Assembly (NCBI GenBank): GCA_023411575.1
Contig: JAEYOP010000016.1
Location: 186,001-250,000 of the forward strand
From: Bacillota bacterium
GTDB taxonomy: Bacteria > Bacillota > Clostridia > Acetivibrionales > DTU013
Direction: 5' to 3'
Length of the DNA stretch: 64,000 bases
Shown: positions 1-8,090 of the stretch, one piece after another
How the letters are laid out: every line of letters begins with the position of its first letter
How positions within the stretch are numbered: position 1 is the stretch's first letter
Program-made: the position numbers and the translations under genes
Notes under the pieces: generated by a model
What the model saw: only the letters and a program-made list of their open reading frames with translations
Told to the model about the DNA's origin: nothing
The model's database searches: none

Positions 1-298
1 AGCCATCCTTGATCATTACATCCGTTAAGCGTTCAATAAAGTATTCGGTAAATTCCCCCAGTTCTAAAAATAATGTGCCAAACCCCAGGGTAGTAAATAC
101 TACTCCTATGCTTTCCAGCAATGACTTCCAGCCAGGATTGATATTATCCCAATGAAATAAATCTCCTTTGATAAAAATTTCCCTGCTGATTCCCTCTATG
201 GATAATAATAATATGCCAAACAAAATGAAGATAATGGCATATACTTTTATCTTTTTACCCCGTTTAAAAATTCTTCTAAAGAATTGATATATACTCAT
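1..298 (-). CDS. Partial small membrane protein (C-terminus off the left edge)
   Basis: An open frame starts at an ATG at 298, preceded by GGAGAC, and runs off the left edge, giving at least 99 residues. The start is basic (MSIYQFFRRIFKRGKK). A hydrophobic stretch follows at about residues 18-35, then a second less hydrophobic segment around 65-82 (VVFTTLGFGTLFLELGEF). I do not recognise the family. It is separated from the esterase operon upstream of it on the same strand by a strong hairpin, so it is probably a separate transcription unit. The function is unknown. Confidence 0.5.
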   Translation of the reverse strand, partial: MSIYQFFRRIFKRGKKIKVYAIIFILFGILLLSIEGISREIFIKGDLFHWDNINPGWKSLLESIGVVFTTLGFGTLFLELGEFTEYFIERLTDVMIKDG

Positions 299-330
299 AT
301 TTGGTAATGTCTCCGGCATAAAGTACACAA

Positions 331-370
331 TAAAACATCCTTGTTTATTTGTATTAGCAAGGATGTTTTA
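331..370 (-). terminator. Hairpin terminator after the esterase operon
   Basis: A perfect 13-bp inverted repeat (TAAAACATCCTTG at 331-343 and its complement at 358-370) encloses a 14-nt AT-rich loop. The A/T-rich ends of the arms would provide the U-tract in either direction. It lies about 50 bp past the stop of the last esterase gene. Confidence 0.75.
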
Positions 371-421
371 ATATTACATAAAGAAACATTACTGTGACAT
401 TATGCTCCGGACAGGGCAAGA

Positions 422-1288
422 CTAAAATCCGAGCGTTTCAAGCCATTTGACAAGCAGCCCCGCCCATTGTGCGACATGCGTATCGGGAGGCATATCCGTA
501 TTGCTCCCGTCTGCCAGACCTGCCCCATGCGGACCATAGGGAAAAATATGCATTTCGTATGGTATGCGGTGATCGGAGAGCCTGCCTGCCATGTTGAGGA
601 TATGAGAAGCAGGCACAATGTCATCATCGCCTGTCTGCCACATGAAAAACGGAGGCGAATCCGGCTGCAGATTCCGATCCGGCGAGAACCTTTCCAGCTC
701 TTCCGCACCGTAACCTGTATCAAGCAGTACTTCCAGCCCGGGGACCGACGCCGGGGAAATCGATCCGTAACATTGTATTGCCGCATCCGGACGGGATGAT
801 ATGCGCTCGACCGGATCGTCCGCCCGGGGGCTGCCCCGGTCATAAAGCGTCGCCGCCATTCCGGCGAGATGGCCTCCGGCGGAAAACCCCAGGATCGCTA
901 TTTTATCCGGAAGTATGCCCCACTCCGCCGCCCTTGACCTGATCAGCCGTATGGAGCGGTTTGCATCCGCCAGGGAATCCCGGAGCAAATAAGGCTTGAC
1001 CCTGTAGTCCAATACCGCTGCAGCCATTCCATGAGCATGAATAAACCTCGCAACATGCCCTCCTTCATAGGAAGATTTGCATAAGTACGCGCCTCCCGCA
1101 CATATTATAACCACTCCCCGGGGAGTGGTTCCGGATACCGGCAGGAATGCAACCGAAGGCTGCCTCTGACCGGCTATGCCGGGATCGAAGCCCGGAGCTC
1201 CATCCTCCCACAACGCGGTCTGCTCCATTCTGTCCAGGTCGGCGTACCAATTTTCCATAACCCTCTTTATTTTTTCCTCTTCCAGCAC
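422..1288 (-). CDS. Alpha/beta-hydrolase carbohydrate esterase
   Basis: Probable cytoplasmic serine esterase of the COG0657/xylan-esterase group, with no signal peptide. The nucleophile elbow GFSAGG lies in the middle of the protein, the oxyanion region is VVIICAGGAY, and the likely acid and base are in TGDDDIVP and FPYGPHGAG. I chose the GTG at 1288 because AGGTGA sits 7 bp upstream and is itself the end of the preceding gene, implying translational coupling. An ATG at 1258 and a TTG at 1327 are alternatives. It is the last gene of an operon with two other esterases and a CUT1 sugar importer. Removal of acetyl or other acyl groups from imported oligosaccharides is therefore the likely job. 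The substrate is inferred only. Confidence 0.85.
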   Translation of the reverse strand: MLEEEKIKRVMENWYADLDRMEQTALWEDGAPGFDPGIAGQRQPSVAFLPVSGTTPRGVVIICAGGAYLCKSSYEGGHVARFIHAHGMAAAVLDYRVKPYLLRDSLADANRSIRLIRSRAAEWGILPDKIAILGFSAGGHLAGMAATLYDRGSPRADDPVERISSRPDAAIQCYGSISPASVPGLEVLLDTGYGAEELERFSPDRNLQPDSPPFFMWQTGDDDIVPASHILNMAGRLSDHRIPYEMHIFPYGPHGAGLADGSNTDMPPDTHVAQWAGLLVKWLETLGF

Positions 1289-1295
1289 GAACGAA

Positions 1296-2186
1296 TCACC
1301 TGTCTCTCCACATGATAAACTTCTCAAAAAAGTCCATCTGTGCCGATATCTCTTCCGGCTGCAGCAATAAAGGGTCGGCGTGGTGGCCTGCCCCTTCGAC
1401 CAGGGACAGCGTCACATTTGCATTCCCCGACGCATTCCTCAGCTTTTCTGCGAACTCGATGCTCTGAGCGGCATCGACAATCCTGTCCCTTGAACCGTGG
1501 CAAAGGTAAAAAGGCGGCGCCTCCGGCGATACATAAGCAACCGGACTTGCCGCATAGGCCGCTTCCACCGCGCTTACCACGGATTTACCCAACAGAAAGT
1601 CCGCAGGCGGGTATGGAAATCCAGTCTTCAAGGCATTGCCCCCACCCGCTTCATCAACTGCGAATTTGTAAAGATCGGTGACGGCCGAAATGACCGCCGC
1701 GGCCTGAACACGGCTTGATGCGCCGCAATAGCCCGCGCATGTGCCGTCAAGTGCGGGAACGTTGTGTGTAAGAGCCGCCAGCGCAGCAAGATGACCGCCG
1801 GCCGATCCTCCCCATATACCGATATTGTCGCTCTGAAGGCAATATTTCCAGGCATTCGCCCTTATATACCGGATGGCTGTTTTGAGATCATAAATCTGGC
1901 ATGGAAATTTAGCTTCCGTACTTAACCGATAATTTACGGGAACCAGTGCGAATCCTCTGTCCAATGCCCCACACAGCGGCTGCAGTTGAATTCTTTCCGA
2001 TTTGTCGCCGCTCATCCAGCCCCCGCCGTGAATCCACAGCAAGATGGGATAGGGTCCGTCTCCCGTGTCCGGAAGGAAAATGTCGAGCCTCTGCGAGGCC
2101 GATTGCAGTGAGTAAGGAAGGTCGGTCCATTGTCTGGATACAAAGCTCATATCCGCTTTTTCAAAGAGGAGGGCTCCGTCAGGCAT
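1296..2186 (-). CDS. Alpha/beta-hydrolase esterase (BD-FAE-like)
   Basis: A 296-residue hydrolase resembling the bacterial feruloyl/acetyl esterase-like family. The oxyanion motif HGGGW is near residue 53, the nucleophile elbow is GGSAGGHLA, and a late Asp (DRIVDAAQS) and His (GAGHHADP) complete the probable triad. No signal peptide is seen, so the substrate must be imported. Its ATG overlaps the last 8 bases of the upstream esterase gene, which indicates translational coupling. Together with its two neighbours it makes a three-esterase tail on a sugar ABC operon, consistent with clearing different ester decorations from hemicellulose fragments. The specificity cannot be read from sequence. 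Confidence 0.87.
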   Translation of the reverse strand: MPDGALLFEKADMSFVSRQWTDLPYSLQSASQRLDIFLPDTGDGPYPILLWIHGGGWMSGDKSERIQLQPLCGALDRGFALVPVNYRLSTEAKFPCQIYDLKTAIRYIRANAWKYCLQSDNIGIWGGSAGGHLAALAALTHNVPALDGTCAGYCGASSRVQAAAVISAVTDLYKFAVDEAGGGNALKTGFPYPPADFLLGKSVVSAVEAAYAASPVAYVSPEAPPFYLCHGSRDRIVDAAQSIEFAEKLRNASGNANVTLSLVEGAGHHADPLLLQPEEISAQMDFFEKFIMWRDR

Positions 2187-3084
2187 TTGTCATCCTCCGG
2201 AAGAAGCCGGCCATATTCCCGATTGCTTCATCCGCCTCGGGAAATTGCCCTATAAAGGAATGGAAGCCGTGGAACATGCCGTCCCAGATTTTCAGCGTCA
2301 CCTCCACGCCTGCCATCCCTGCCTTTTCCGCCAGCCGTATCGAATCCGAAAGCAGGATCTCGTCCGTTCCCACCTGGACCAATAAGGGCGGAAATCCCGA
2401 ATAGTCGCCGTAAAGAGGAGATAGGCACGGATTGCCGAGATTTTCACCGGATGCGAATGCTATCAATGTCTTCCGGATTTCACCGGGAGTCAGAACAGGG
2501 TCAGCCTCCTCCTTCTGATGGAGGGAAGCTCCTGTGAGCAGCATATCGGTCAGGGGCGACATAACGGCAACTGCCGCCGGCAACGGTTCACCCGACGCTT
2601 TCAGCGCCAGTACCGCAGCAAGCGAGAGCATTCCCCCCGCCGACTCCCCGGTCACAACCATCCGTTGCGGAGGCATGCCCAGTTCCAGCAGACCGCGGTA
2701 TACCGCCAGGCAATCGTCGTTTGCCGCGGGATAGGGATGCTCCGGCGCAAGCCGGTAGCCTATGGAAATGGCATTCATGCCGGACGCTTTTGCAATGGCT
2801 GCCGCCAGGAAGCGGGTCGAATCTATCGAAAAGCACGTAAACCCGCCCCCGTGAATATAGAGGATCGCTTTGTCGGCAGGGGCATTTTCCACCATGATCC
2901 ATTCCGTATCGACACCGCAAAATTCTCCCCTTCTGAAGGTGCAGCAGTCGGGCAGGGGCATACCGGAATACTGGCTTTCGATTGATTTGCGCTCCTGGGT
3001 AAAATCAATTTCCCTGTTCTTTCCCAGCATTCTTCTATTCTCCATCAGTGCTGCTTTGATCCGTTTGCTTTCATTACTTGCCAA
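2179..3084 (-). CDS. Alpha/beta-hydrolase, hormone-sensitive-lipase-type esterase
   Basis: A 301-residue esterase of the HSL (family IV) type. It has the HGGG oxyanion motif (YIHGGGFTCF), the nucleophile elbow GESAGG, the acidic residue in GTDEILLSD and the catalytic His in GMFHGFHSF. There is no export signal. It follows the permease genes by 27 bp and overlaps the next esterase by 8 bp. This family hydrolyses short-chain acyl esters; here the operon suggests sugar esters taken up by the adjacent transporter. The three esterases in this operon are clearly different from one another rather than recent duplicates. Confidence 0.87.
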   Translation of the reverse strand: MASNESKRIKAALMENRRMLGKNREIDFTQERKSIESQYSGMPLPDCCTFRRGEFCGVDTEWIMVENAPADKAILYIHGGGFTCFSIDSTRFLAAAIAKASGMNAISIGYRLAPEHPYPAANDDCLAVYRGLLELGMPPQRMVVTGESAGGMLSLAAVLALKASGEPLPAAVAVMSPLTDMLLTGASLHQKEEADPVLTPGEIRKTLIAFASGENLGNPCLSPLYGDYSGFPPLLVQVGTDEILLSDSIRLAEKAGMAGVEVTLKIWDGMFHGFHSFIGQFPEADEAIGNMAGFFRRMTNA

Positions 3085-3111
3085 AATGGTCTCCTCCTGT
3101 CTTGCCGTGCG

Positions 3112-3981
3112 TCAGCCTTTTACGGCTCCGGCGGTCAACCCCTCGACGAAATATTTCTGCGTAAAGACAAAAGTTACAAACAAAGGGATAAGAATCATGC
3201 ATATCGCAGCCGTCATAAGACCCCAGTCGGTAGTATACTGGCCCTGGAAATTCAGAAGGCCGACCGTCAGCGGGATGCCCCTGTCCGAAGTAAGCGTGGC
3301 AATCTGAGCCCACATAAGCTCTCCCCATACAAAGCAGAAGTTCAATACCATGCAGGTAGCCAACGCGCCTTTGGTCAAAGGCATTATTATGCGAAGCATT
3401 GTATTCAGCTCGCCGCTCCCGTCCATTCTCGCGGATTCCAGCAATTCAACCGGGATGGTCTGGAAAAAGTTCTTGAGTATGACGATGGTTCCAGGCAGCA
3501 GCCAGCCGATATAGGCAAGGGTAATCGGCATATAAATGATATTGATCAGCCTGAGCTTGCTCATGAATATATACAAAGGCATTATAACAGACTCCGTAGG
3601 CAGTATCTGGACTATGATAAGGAGCGCCACAATGGCCTCTACAAACGGAACTTTCAGCCTGGCAAGCGCATATGCCGCCAAGGTGCCGAATGCCGTACCG
3701 ATGAGAAGGGAGAACGCCGCGATGGCTATGCTGTTGAAAAAATACTCTCCGATATGGCCCTGGACAAAAGCATTGATATAATTGCCGATATAGAAGCGCG
3801 AAGGCAGCGACCATATGTCGCCGTAAAACTCATCTGCGGTTTTTAATGACGTAATCAGTGTAAAGAGCAATGGATATATGTTAATAATGACAAGTACAAT
3901 CAAAAGAATACGGGATATTTGTTTTGAGACAAAATCGGATTCTCTCCCATGCTTCTTTAATAAAGCGGCTTTAGTATTCAT
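3112..3981 (-). CDS. CUT1 sugar ABC transporter permease (MalG-like)
   Basis: Inner-membrane subunit of a carbohydrate ABC importer, 289 residues with about six hydrophobic segments. The EAA loop that docks the ATPase is ESARMDGSGELNTMLRIIMP. It ends with the typical VEGLTAGAVKG tail of MalG-like permeases. The gene overlaps the end of the partner permease by 11 bp. No ATP-binding subunit is encoded nearby. CUT1 importers of this kind often use a shared MsmX/UgpC-type ATPase encoded elsewhere, which is the likely arrangement here. Confidence 0.93.
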   Translation of the reverse strand: MNTKAALLKKHGRESDFVSKQISRILLIVLVIINIYPLLFTLITSLKTADEFYGDIWSLPSRFYIGNYINAFVQGHIGEYFFNSIAIAAFSLLIGTAFGTLAAYALARLKVPFVEAIVALLIIVQILPTESVIMPLYIFMSKLRLINIIYMPITLAYIGWLLPGTIVILKNFFQTIPVELLESARMDGSGELNTMLRIIMPLTKGALATCMVLNFCFVWGELMWAQIATLTSDRGIPLTVGLLNFQGQYTTDWGLMTAAICMILIPLFVTFVFTQKYFVEGLTAGAVKG

Positions 3982-4876
3982 ACCTGTCCCCCCTTGTAAG
4001 CCTTTGGACTGCCAATATGGATACCGAAACCAATATGGTAAGCAATACCCCTATTGCAGCCGCATATCCGAACTGGTTGTATTGAAAGCCCACCTCGAGC
4101 ATCCGGATGGGCACTGTTTTTGAAACATTGCCCGGTCCGCCTTTGGTCATGGTCCATACGACGTCATAGGTCTTGAACGACCACATCAGCACCATCATAA
4201 CGGTTAACTGGACAGTAGGCTTTATCAGGGGCAGGATAATGATCCTTACCTGTTTGAAATAGCCGGCCCCGTCTATTCTGCCGGCTTCGAACATGGAAGG
4301 CGGAATGGAGGTGACGGCGGTATAAAACAGCATCATTACGATCCCTGTAAACCGCCAGCCGCCGATGATGGAAATGCACCAGAGCACGGTCTGGGGCTCT
4401 CCCAGCCATGCATGCTGAAGCGAGTTCAGGCCGAAAATGCCCAGAAGGCTGTTCAGAAGACCGGTATCCGGGCTCAGTATGAAAACAAACAGCAATCCTA
4501 TGACGGTAAAGGGTGTCATACTGGGTGTAAAAAAAACAAAGCGGTAAAACGCCCCTTCCCTCCTGCCCATCCTGTAAATCAGCAAGGCAAGGATAAAGCC
4601 GGAAAGGATCGCAATCAGCGTGCTGGCCGCCGAAATCAGGATCGAATTCCTGAAGCCCAGCAGGGTATCGCTGTCCGAAAAGGCATGCATATAGTTGGCA
4701 AGGCCGTCTGCCTGAAGACTTGAATTACCGTTCCATGAAGTGAACGACAATGCCAGGTTCCACAAAATAGGAACCACTGTTGTAAACGTTATGAACAGGA
4801 GGGCAGGCAGCGTGAATAATACGCCAAGAGCTCTCAAATGAGCTGTGCCGCGTTTCTCCATAAATTGATTCTTCAC
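3971..4876 (-). CDS. CUT1 sugar ABC transporter permease (MalF/UgpA-like)
   Basis: First permease of the importer, 301 residues with six predicted membrane segments. Its EAA loop is EAGRIDGAGYFKQVRIIILP. Translation should start at the GTG at 4876, because AAAGGAGCG lies 7 bp upstream; the first in-frame ATG is five codons later. It is separated from the binding-protein gene by about 100 bp holding a perfect 15-bp stem-loop, a common arrangement that gives more binding protein than permease. The substrate is inferred to be an acylated hemicellulose oligosaccharide from the adjacent esterases. Confidence 0.93.
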   Translation of the reverse strand: MKNQFMEKRGTAHLRALGVLFTLPALLFITFTTVVPILWNLALSFTSWNGNSSLQADGLANYMHAFSDSDTLLGFRNSILISAASTLIAILSGFILALLIYRMGRREGAFYRFVFFTPSMTPFTVIGLLFVFILSPDTGLLNSLLGIFGLNSLQHAWLGEPQTVLWCISIIGGWRFTGIVMMLFYTAVTSIPPSMFEAGRIDGAGYFKQVRIIILPLIKPTVQLTVMMVLMWSFKTYDVVWTMTKGGPGNVSKTVPIRMLEVGFQYNQFGYAAAIGVLLTILVSVSILAVQRLTRGDRYEY

Positions 4877-4895
4877 GAGATTCGCTCCTTTTTTA

Positions 4896-4929
4896 GGAAG
4901 TACCGGGAGCTTCCGCTCCCGGTACTTCC
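4896..4929 (-). promoter_or_regulatory. Intercistronic stem-loop between binding protein and permeases
   Basis: A perfect 15-bp stem (4896-4910 with 4915-4929) closes a 4-nt loop. No U-tract follows on the minus strand, where an A-rich run comes next. It is therefore not a classical terminator and more likely a 3'-end stabiliser or attenuator for the binding-protein mRNA. Confidence 0.7.
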
Positions 4930-4982
4930 GGCCATTACTCCATCGTGTCCCGGCAATGGCGGGGACTTTTTCAGACGCCGTA

Positions 4983-6314
4983 TTACTTTTTGCTTATGGC
5001 CGCCAGCCTGAGCTTTTCAAGGTCGTCCAGCGCAGCTTTGCCTCTGAAGATGTAATCCGAAGGCTGCTTCGTCTGGAAGGTGCTGGTCATTTCCGGAGAG
5101 ATGGTCTGGATCAGCGTGGCCTGAATATTCGACGTATCCTTGGAGTATAGCGCGAAATTCGGATCGGACGACGAAACCCCCTTGACGGTTACGGGCGCTC
5201 CGCTGTCAACCCGCTTCTGCAGCACCTCCGGACTTGTCAGGTATTTCATCAGCTCTGCCGAGGCGTCGGGATGGGCGACGTTGGCCGGTATCATATAGCC
5301 GTTGCTGCCGCCGAGCACCAGATTTGTAGTGCCCATATGCGGCCAGCTTACGATCTGTACGTTTTTTAATCCGGAATCCATTACGGACTTGGAGGCAAGG
5401 ATGTTTACATCCGCCTTCATGGCAATCTTCCCTGCTTTGAATGCTACGCTGACCTGTTCCAGGGTAGCTGTCAGAGCGCCCTTTCCAGGGTAGACATATT
5501 TGTCGTAAAGCTCTTTGGATGCGTCGAAGGCAGCCACAACGGAAGGATCCGTAAAGGGAATCCCGCCTGAATTGAATTCGTCCGCCTTGGCTTTGTCGGA
5601 CCAGACGTTTATCAGGTTGTTGATCGGTACCCATCCGGCCCAGTCCTTATAGATGCCGATGGGCCATATTCCGGTTTTTTCCTTGATGGCTGCGCACGCC
5701 TTCATAAAGTCGTCCCAGTTGAACGGTCCGTCGGGAATGGTAATGCCCGCCTTGTCCAATATGTCTTTGTTTACTTCAAGAAGAGGGTAAACGGATGCAT
5801 AAGGTACGGCATACACCTTGCCGTTATAATTGCCGGCATCCAGTACGCCGTCCAGAAATGAGTTTCTCCATTCCCCGTTGTTCGCGTTAAGGTAAGGCGT
5901 CAGGTCGAGAGCCATATTCGCATCGACGAACGTGCTCATGGCCGAAGGATAATACATTGCCAGGTCGATCGGATTGCCCGCCGCTATCGTTGTTTTGATA
6001 TTCTTTTCCGCATTGGCTGTGTCCCACTGTTTTGATTTGATATCGTATTTGTCCGCAAAATGCTCCGTGAGCATCTTCTCTTCTTCAGAAGCAACCTTAT
6101 CGTCCACTGAGGCGATCATTACCGTCAGGCTTATCTTTTCCACGGGCGTTTGCGGGTCGGCAGGCTGCTGTGTTTCCGCAGGCGTCCCGGAGCTTGCGGC
6201 TGCGGCAGATTGCCCGGGTTCATTTGAGGAGCTGTTCCCGCCGCATGCTGCAAGCAGCAGGGCAAAAGTTAACAATGCCGATAATAGTACGGCAATTTTT
6301 CTTGAAGTTTTCAT
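4983..6314 (-). CDS. Extracellular solute-binding lipoprotein of sugar ABC importer
   Basis: Family 1 (UgpB/MalE-type) binding protein that captures an oligosaccharide outside the cell. The start at 6314 is set by GGAGGGAAG just upstream; a longer frame from 6353 lacks a site. It has a basic N-terminus, a hydrophobic core and the lipobox LLAACGG, so it should be lipid-anchored at the cysteine. A Ser/Ala/Pro/Gln-rich linker follows before the folded domain. It is the first gene of the importer-esterase operon and is preceded by a response-regulator and kinase pair that probably controls it. Confidence 0.93.
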   Translation of the reverse strand: MKTSRKIAVLLSALLTFALLLAACGGNSSSNEPGQSAAAASSGTPAETQQPADPQTPVEKISLTVMIASVDDKVASEEEKMLTEHFADKYDIKSKQWDTANAEKNIKTTIAAGNPIDLAMYYPSAMSTFVDANMALDLTPYLNANNGEWRNSFLDGVLDAGNYNGKVYAVPYASVYPLLEVNKDILDKAGITIPDGPFNWDDFMKACAAIKEKTGIWPIGIYKDWAGWVPINNLINVWSDKAKADEFNSGGIPFTDPSVVAAFDASKELYDKYVYPGKGALTATLEQVSVAFKAGKIAMKADVNILASKSVMDSGLKNVQIVSWPHMGTTNLVLGGSNGYMIPANVAHPDASAELMKYLTSPEVLQKRVDSGAPVTVKGVSSSDPNFALYSKDTSNIQATLIQTISPEMTSTFQTKQPSDYIFRGKAALDDLEKLRLAAISKK

Positions 6315-6347
6315 AGCTTCCCTCCATACTAGTTGTAAATTGCTTGC

Positions 6348-6359
6348 TAACACGTGTTA
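6348..6359. promoter_or_regulatory. 12-bp perfect palindrome upstream of sugar operon
   Basis: TAACACGTGTTA, a perfect palindrome about 35 bp upstream of the binding-protein start, in the 131-bp gap that must hold its promoter. It may be an operator, but no cognate regulator can be assigned and chance is possible. Confidence 0.35.
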
Positions 6360-6445
6360 TACTTCTATACTACTTTCTGATGCTGCGAATATCCATTGGA
6401 GAAAACTACGATTTCTTTAGTTATTCTAATATGCTTTCCAAGCCT

Positions 6446-8041
6446 CTATACATTTCCCTTTCTGAGTTCGGTAGGAGGATATCCTTCGTTCTTTTTGAAT
6501 ATCTGGGTAAAATAGACGTAGTCGCGGTAACCGACCCTTTCCCCGATTTCATATATCAAAAGGTTGGAATGGAGTATCAGTTCCTTGGCCTTTTCAATCC
6601 TTATTTTATTGACATATTCCGTAAAGGAAATCCCCAATTCCTTCTTGAAGATGTGGCTGAAGTAGTTGGGTGTTTTACCGGCACGCCGGGCGAGGATTTC
6701 CACCGTCAAATCCGTATTGTAGTTTTTAGCGATATAGTCCATCGACTTTTGGACAGCCATACTCCGTCTGGATTTTTTGCTGTCGGAATATCGGAGGAAT
6801 GCCTCCTTGTATAGTCCGAGGACGAATTCCCTGTATTCCCCGATGGTCTCGAACGAAGAAATATTCTCAATCCCGTCCATCCGGCTGTTGATATATTCCT
6901 CAAAGTCGTTCGGGCTTTCCCTCATTGCAGGAATAAGGATATTTACCAGAAACATGCAGAAATTGGCAATGCCGCTTTTATTGCAGCAACGCTCGCGGGC
7001 TATTGTCTCGAAATCATCGCGAATGGAAGAGAGAACCGCATCAAAATCAAGATTCTGCATATGACTTCTTACATATTCCTCCGTTATCGCCGAAACGAAA
7101 TAATTCTTCTCCTGTACGGCAGGTTCCACAGGATAATTGACCGATCTCGTGCCGGAGTAGAGCTTTCCCTTCAGGGCCGCTATCGCCTGCCGGTATATTG
7201 CCGGTATATCGTTTACGGTTCCCGCGCTGCTGATACCGGCGGAAACCGTGAGCCCGGTCTGTTTTTCCAGTTCGGAATTCAAGCATGCCGTCCGGTTTGC
7301 CAGATCGTCCTTTAGTCTGTTCATATACAACGCGGAATCCACCGTTCTGAAGATAAACGTAAAAATATTCTCATCCGTTTTCAGAAACAGCGTTTCGGAT
7401 CGGCTGAGCCCACAGCCCCGGATATATTCCATTACGAAAGCCTCCGGCTTTTCACCGGCGCACTTCTCATTTCGTACGTACCCCGCCCGGTAATGGTCTA
7501 TTTCCATTACGGCGCACAAGAGCGTTCCTCTGCCGTCAAAATCGTAATATTGCCTCAGGCCCTCAAGTATGATATTCCGGTCCGACATTCTCCCGTCAAG
7601 CAGCTCCGATATGAATTTTTCCTTGTGTGATTCGAGATATCTATTGTAGTTTTCTTCAGAGACCTTTTCTTTTATGATGTCGTCCTTCATTTTCCGGATC
7701 AATTGGATCAGGCTGCGTACCTTGACCGGCTTAAGCTCATAGTCCACAGTACCGAACTGAATAGCCTTTTTCAAATACTCGAAATCGGAATACCCGCTTA
7801 TGATCGCCGTTTTCACCGCCGGCATCCGTTCCTTCATCCTTCGCAGCAATTCCAGACCATCCATGCCAGGCATCCTGATATCCGTGATAACCATTTCCGG
7901 AAGCCTTGATTGAAACAATTCAAAGGCCTCTATCCCGTTGAAAGCCGGAAGAACCTCATCGATCCCGAGGCTCTTCCAGTCGATTCCTTCCTTTATTCCC
8001 TCCACAATTTGCCTGTCGTCGTCGGCAATCAGCAGCTTCAT
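6446..8041 (-). CDS. YesN-type AraC-family response regulator
   Basis: A 531-residue regulator. An N-terminal receiver (acidic pair DDD at residues 7-9, phospho-acceptor Asp in VITDIRMPG near 54, Lys in ELKPVKV) is followed by a roughly 300-residue middle region. Two AraC helix-turn-helix motifs occupy about the last 100 residues (TVEILARRAGKTPNYFSHIFK and IYEIGERVGYRDYVYFTQIFKK). It lies 49 bp downstream of its sensor kinase gene and just upstream of the sugar importer operon. The expected circuit is sensing of an extracellular sugar by the kinase, phosphorylation of this protein, and activation of the importer and esterases. Confidence 0.95.
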   Translation of the reverse strand: MKLLIADDDRQIVEGIKEGIDWKSLGIDEVLPAFNGIEAFELFQSRLPEMVITDIRMPGMDGLELLRRMKERMPAVKTAIISGYSDFEYLKKAIQFGTVDYELKPVKVRSLIQLIRKMKDDIIKEKVSEENYNRYLESHKEKFISELLDGRMSDRNIILEGLRQYYDFDGRGTLLCAVMEIDHYRAGYVRNEKCAGEKPEAFVMEYIRGCGLSRSETLFLKTDENIFTFIFRTVDSALYMNRLKDDLANRTACLNSELEKQTGLTVSAGISSAGTVNDIPAIYRQAIAALKGKLYSGTRSVNYPVEPAVQEKNYFVSAITEEYVRSHMQNLDFDAVLSSIRDDFETIARERCCNKSGIANFCMFLVNILIPAMRESPNDFEEYINSRMDGIENISSFETIGEYREFVLGLYKEAFLRYSDSKKSRRSMAVQKSMDYIAKNYNTDLTVEILARRAGKTPNYFSHIFKKELGISFTEYVNKIRIEKAKELILHSNLLIYEIGERVGYRDYVYFTQIFKKNEGYPPTELRKGNV

Positions 8042-8090
8042 GAGCTTCTCCCCTCTTATCTGTTTCCTTGACCCGGCCCGGCATCGGATA

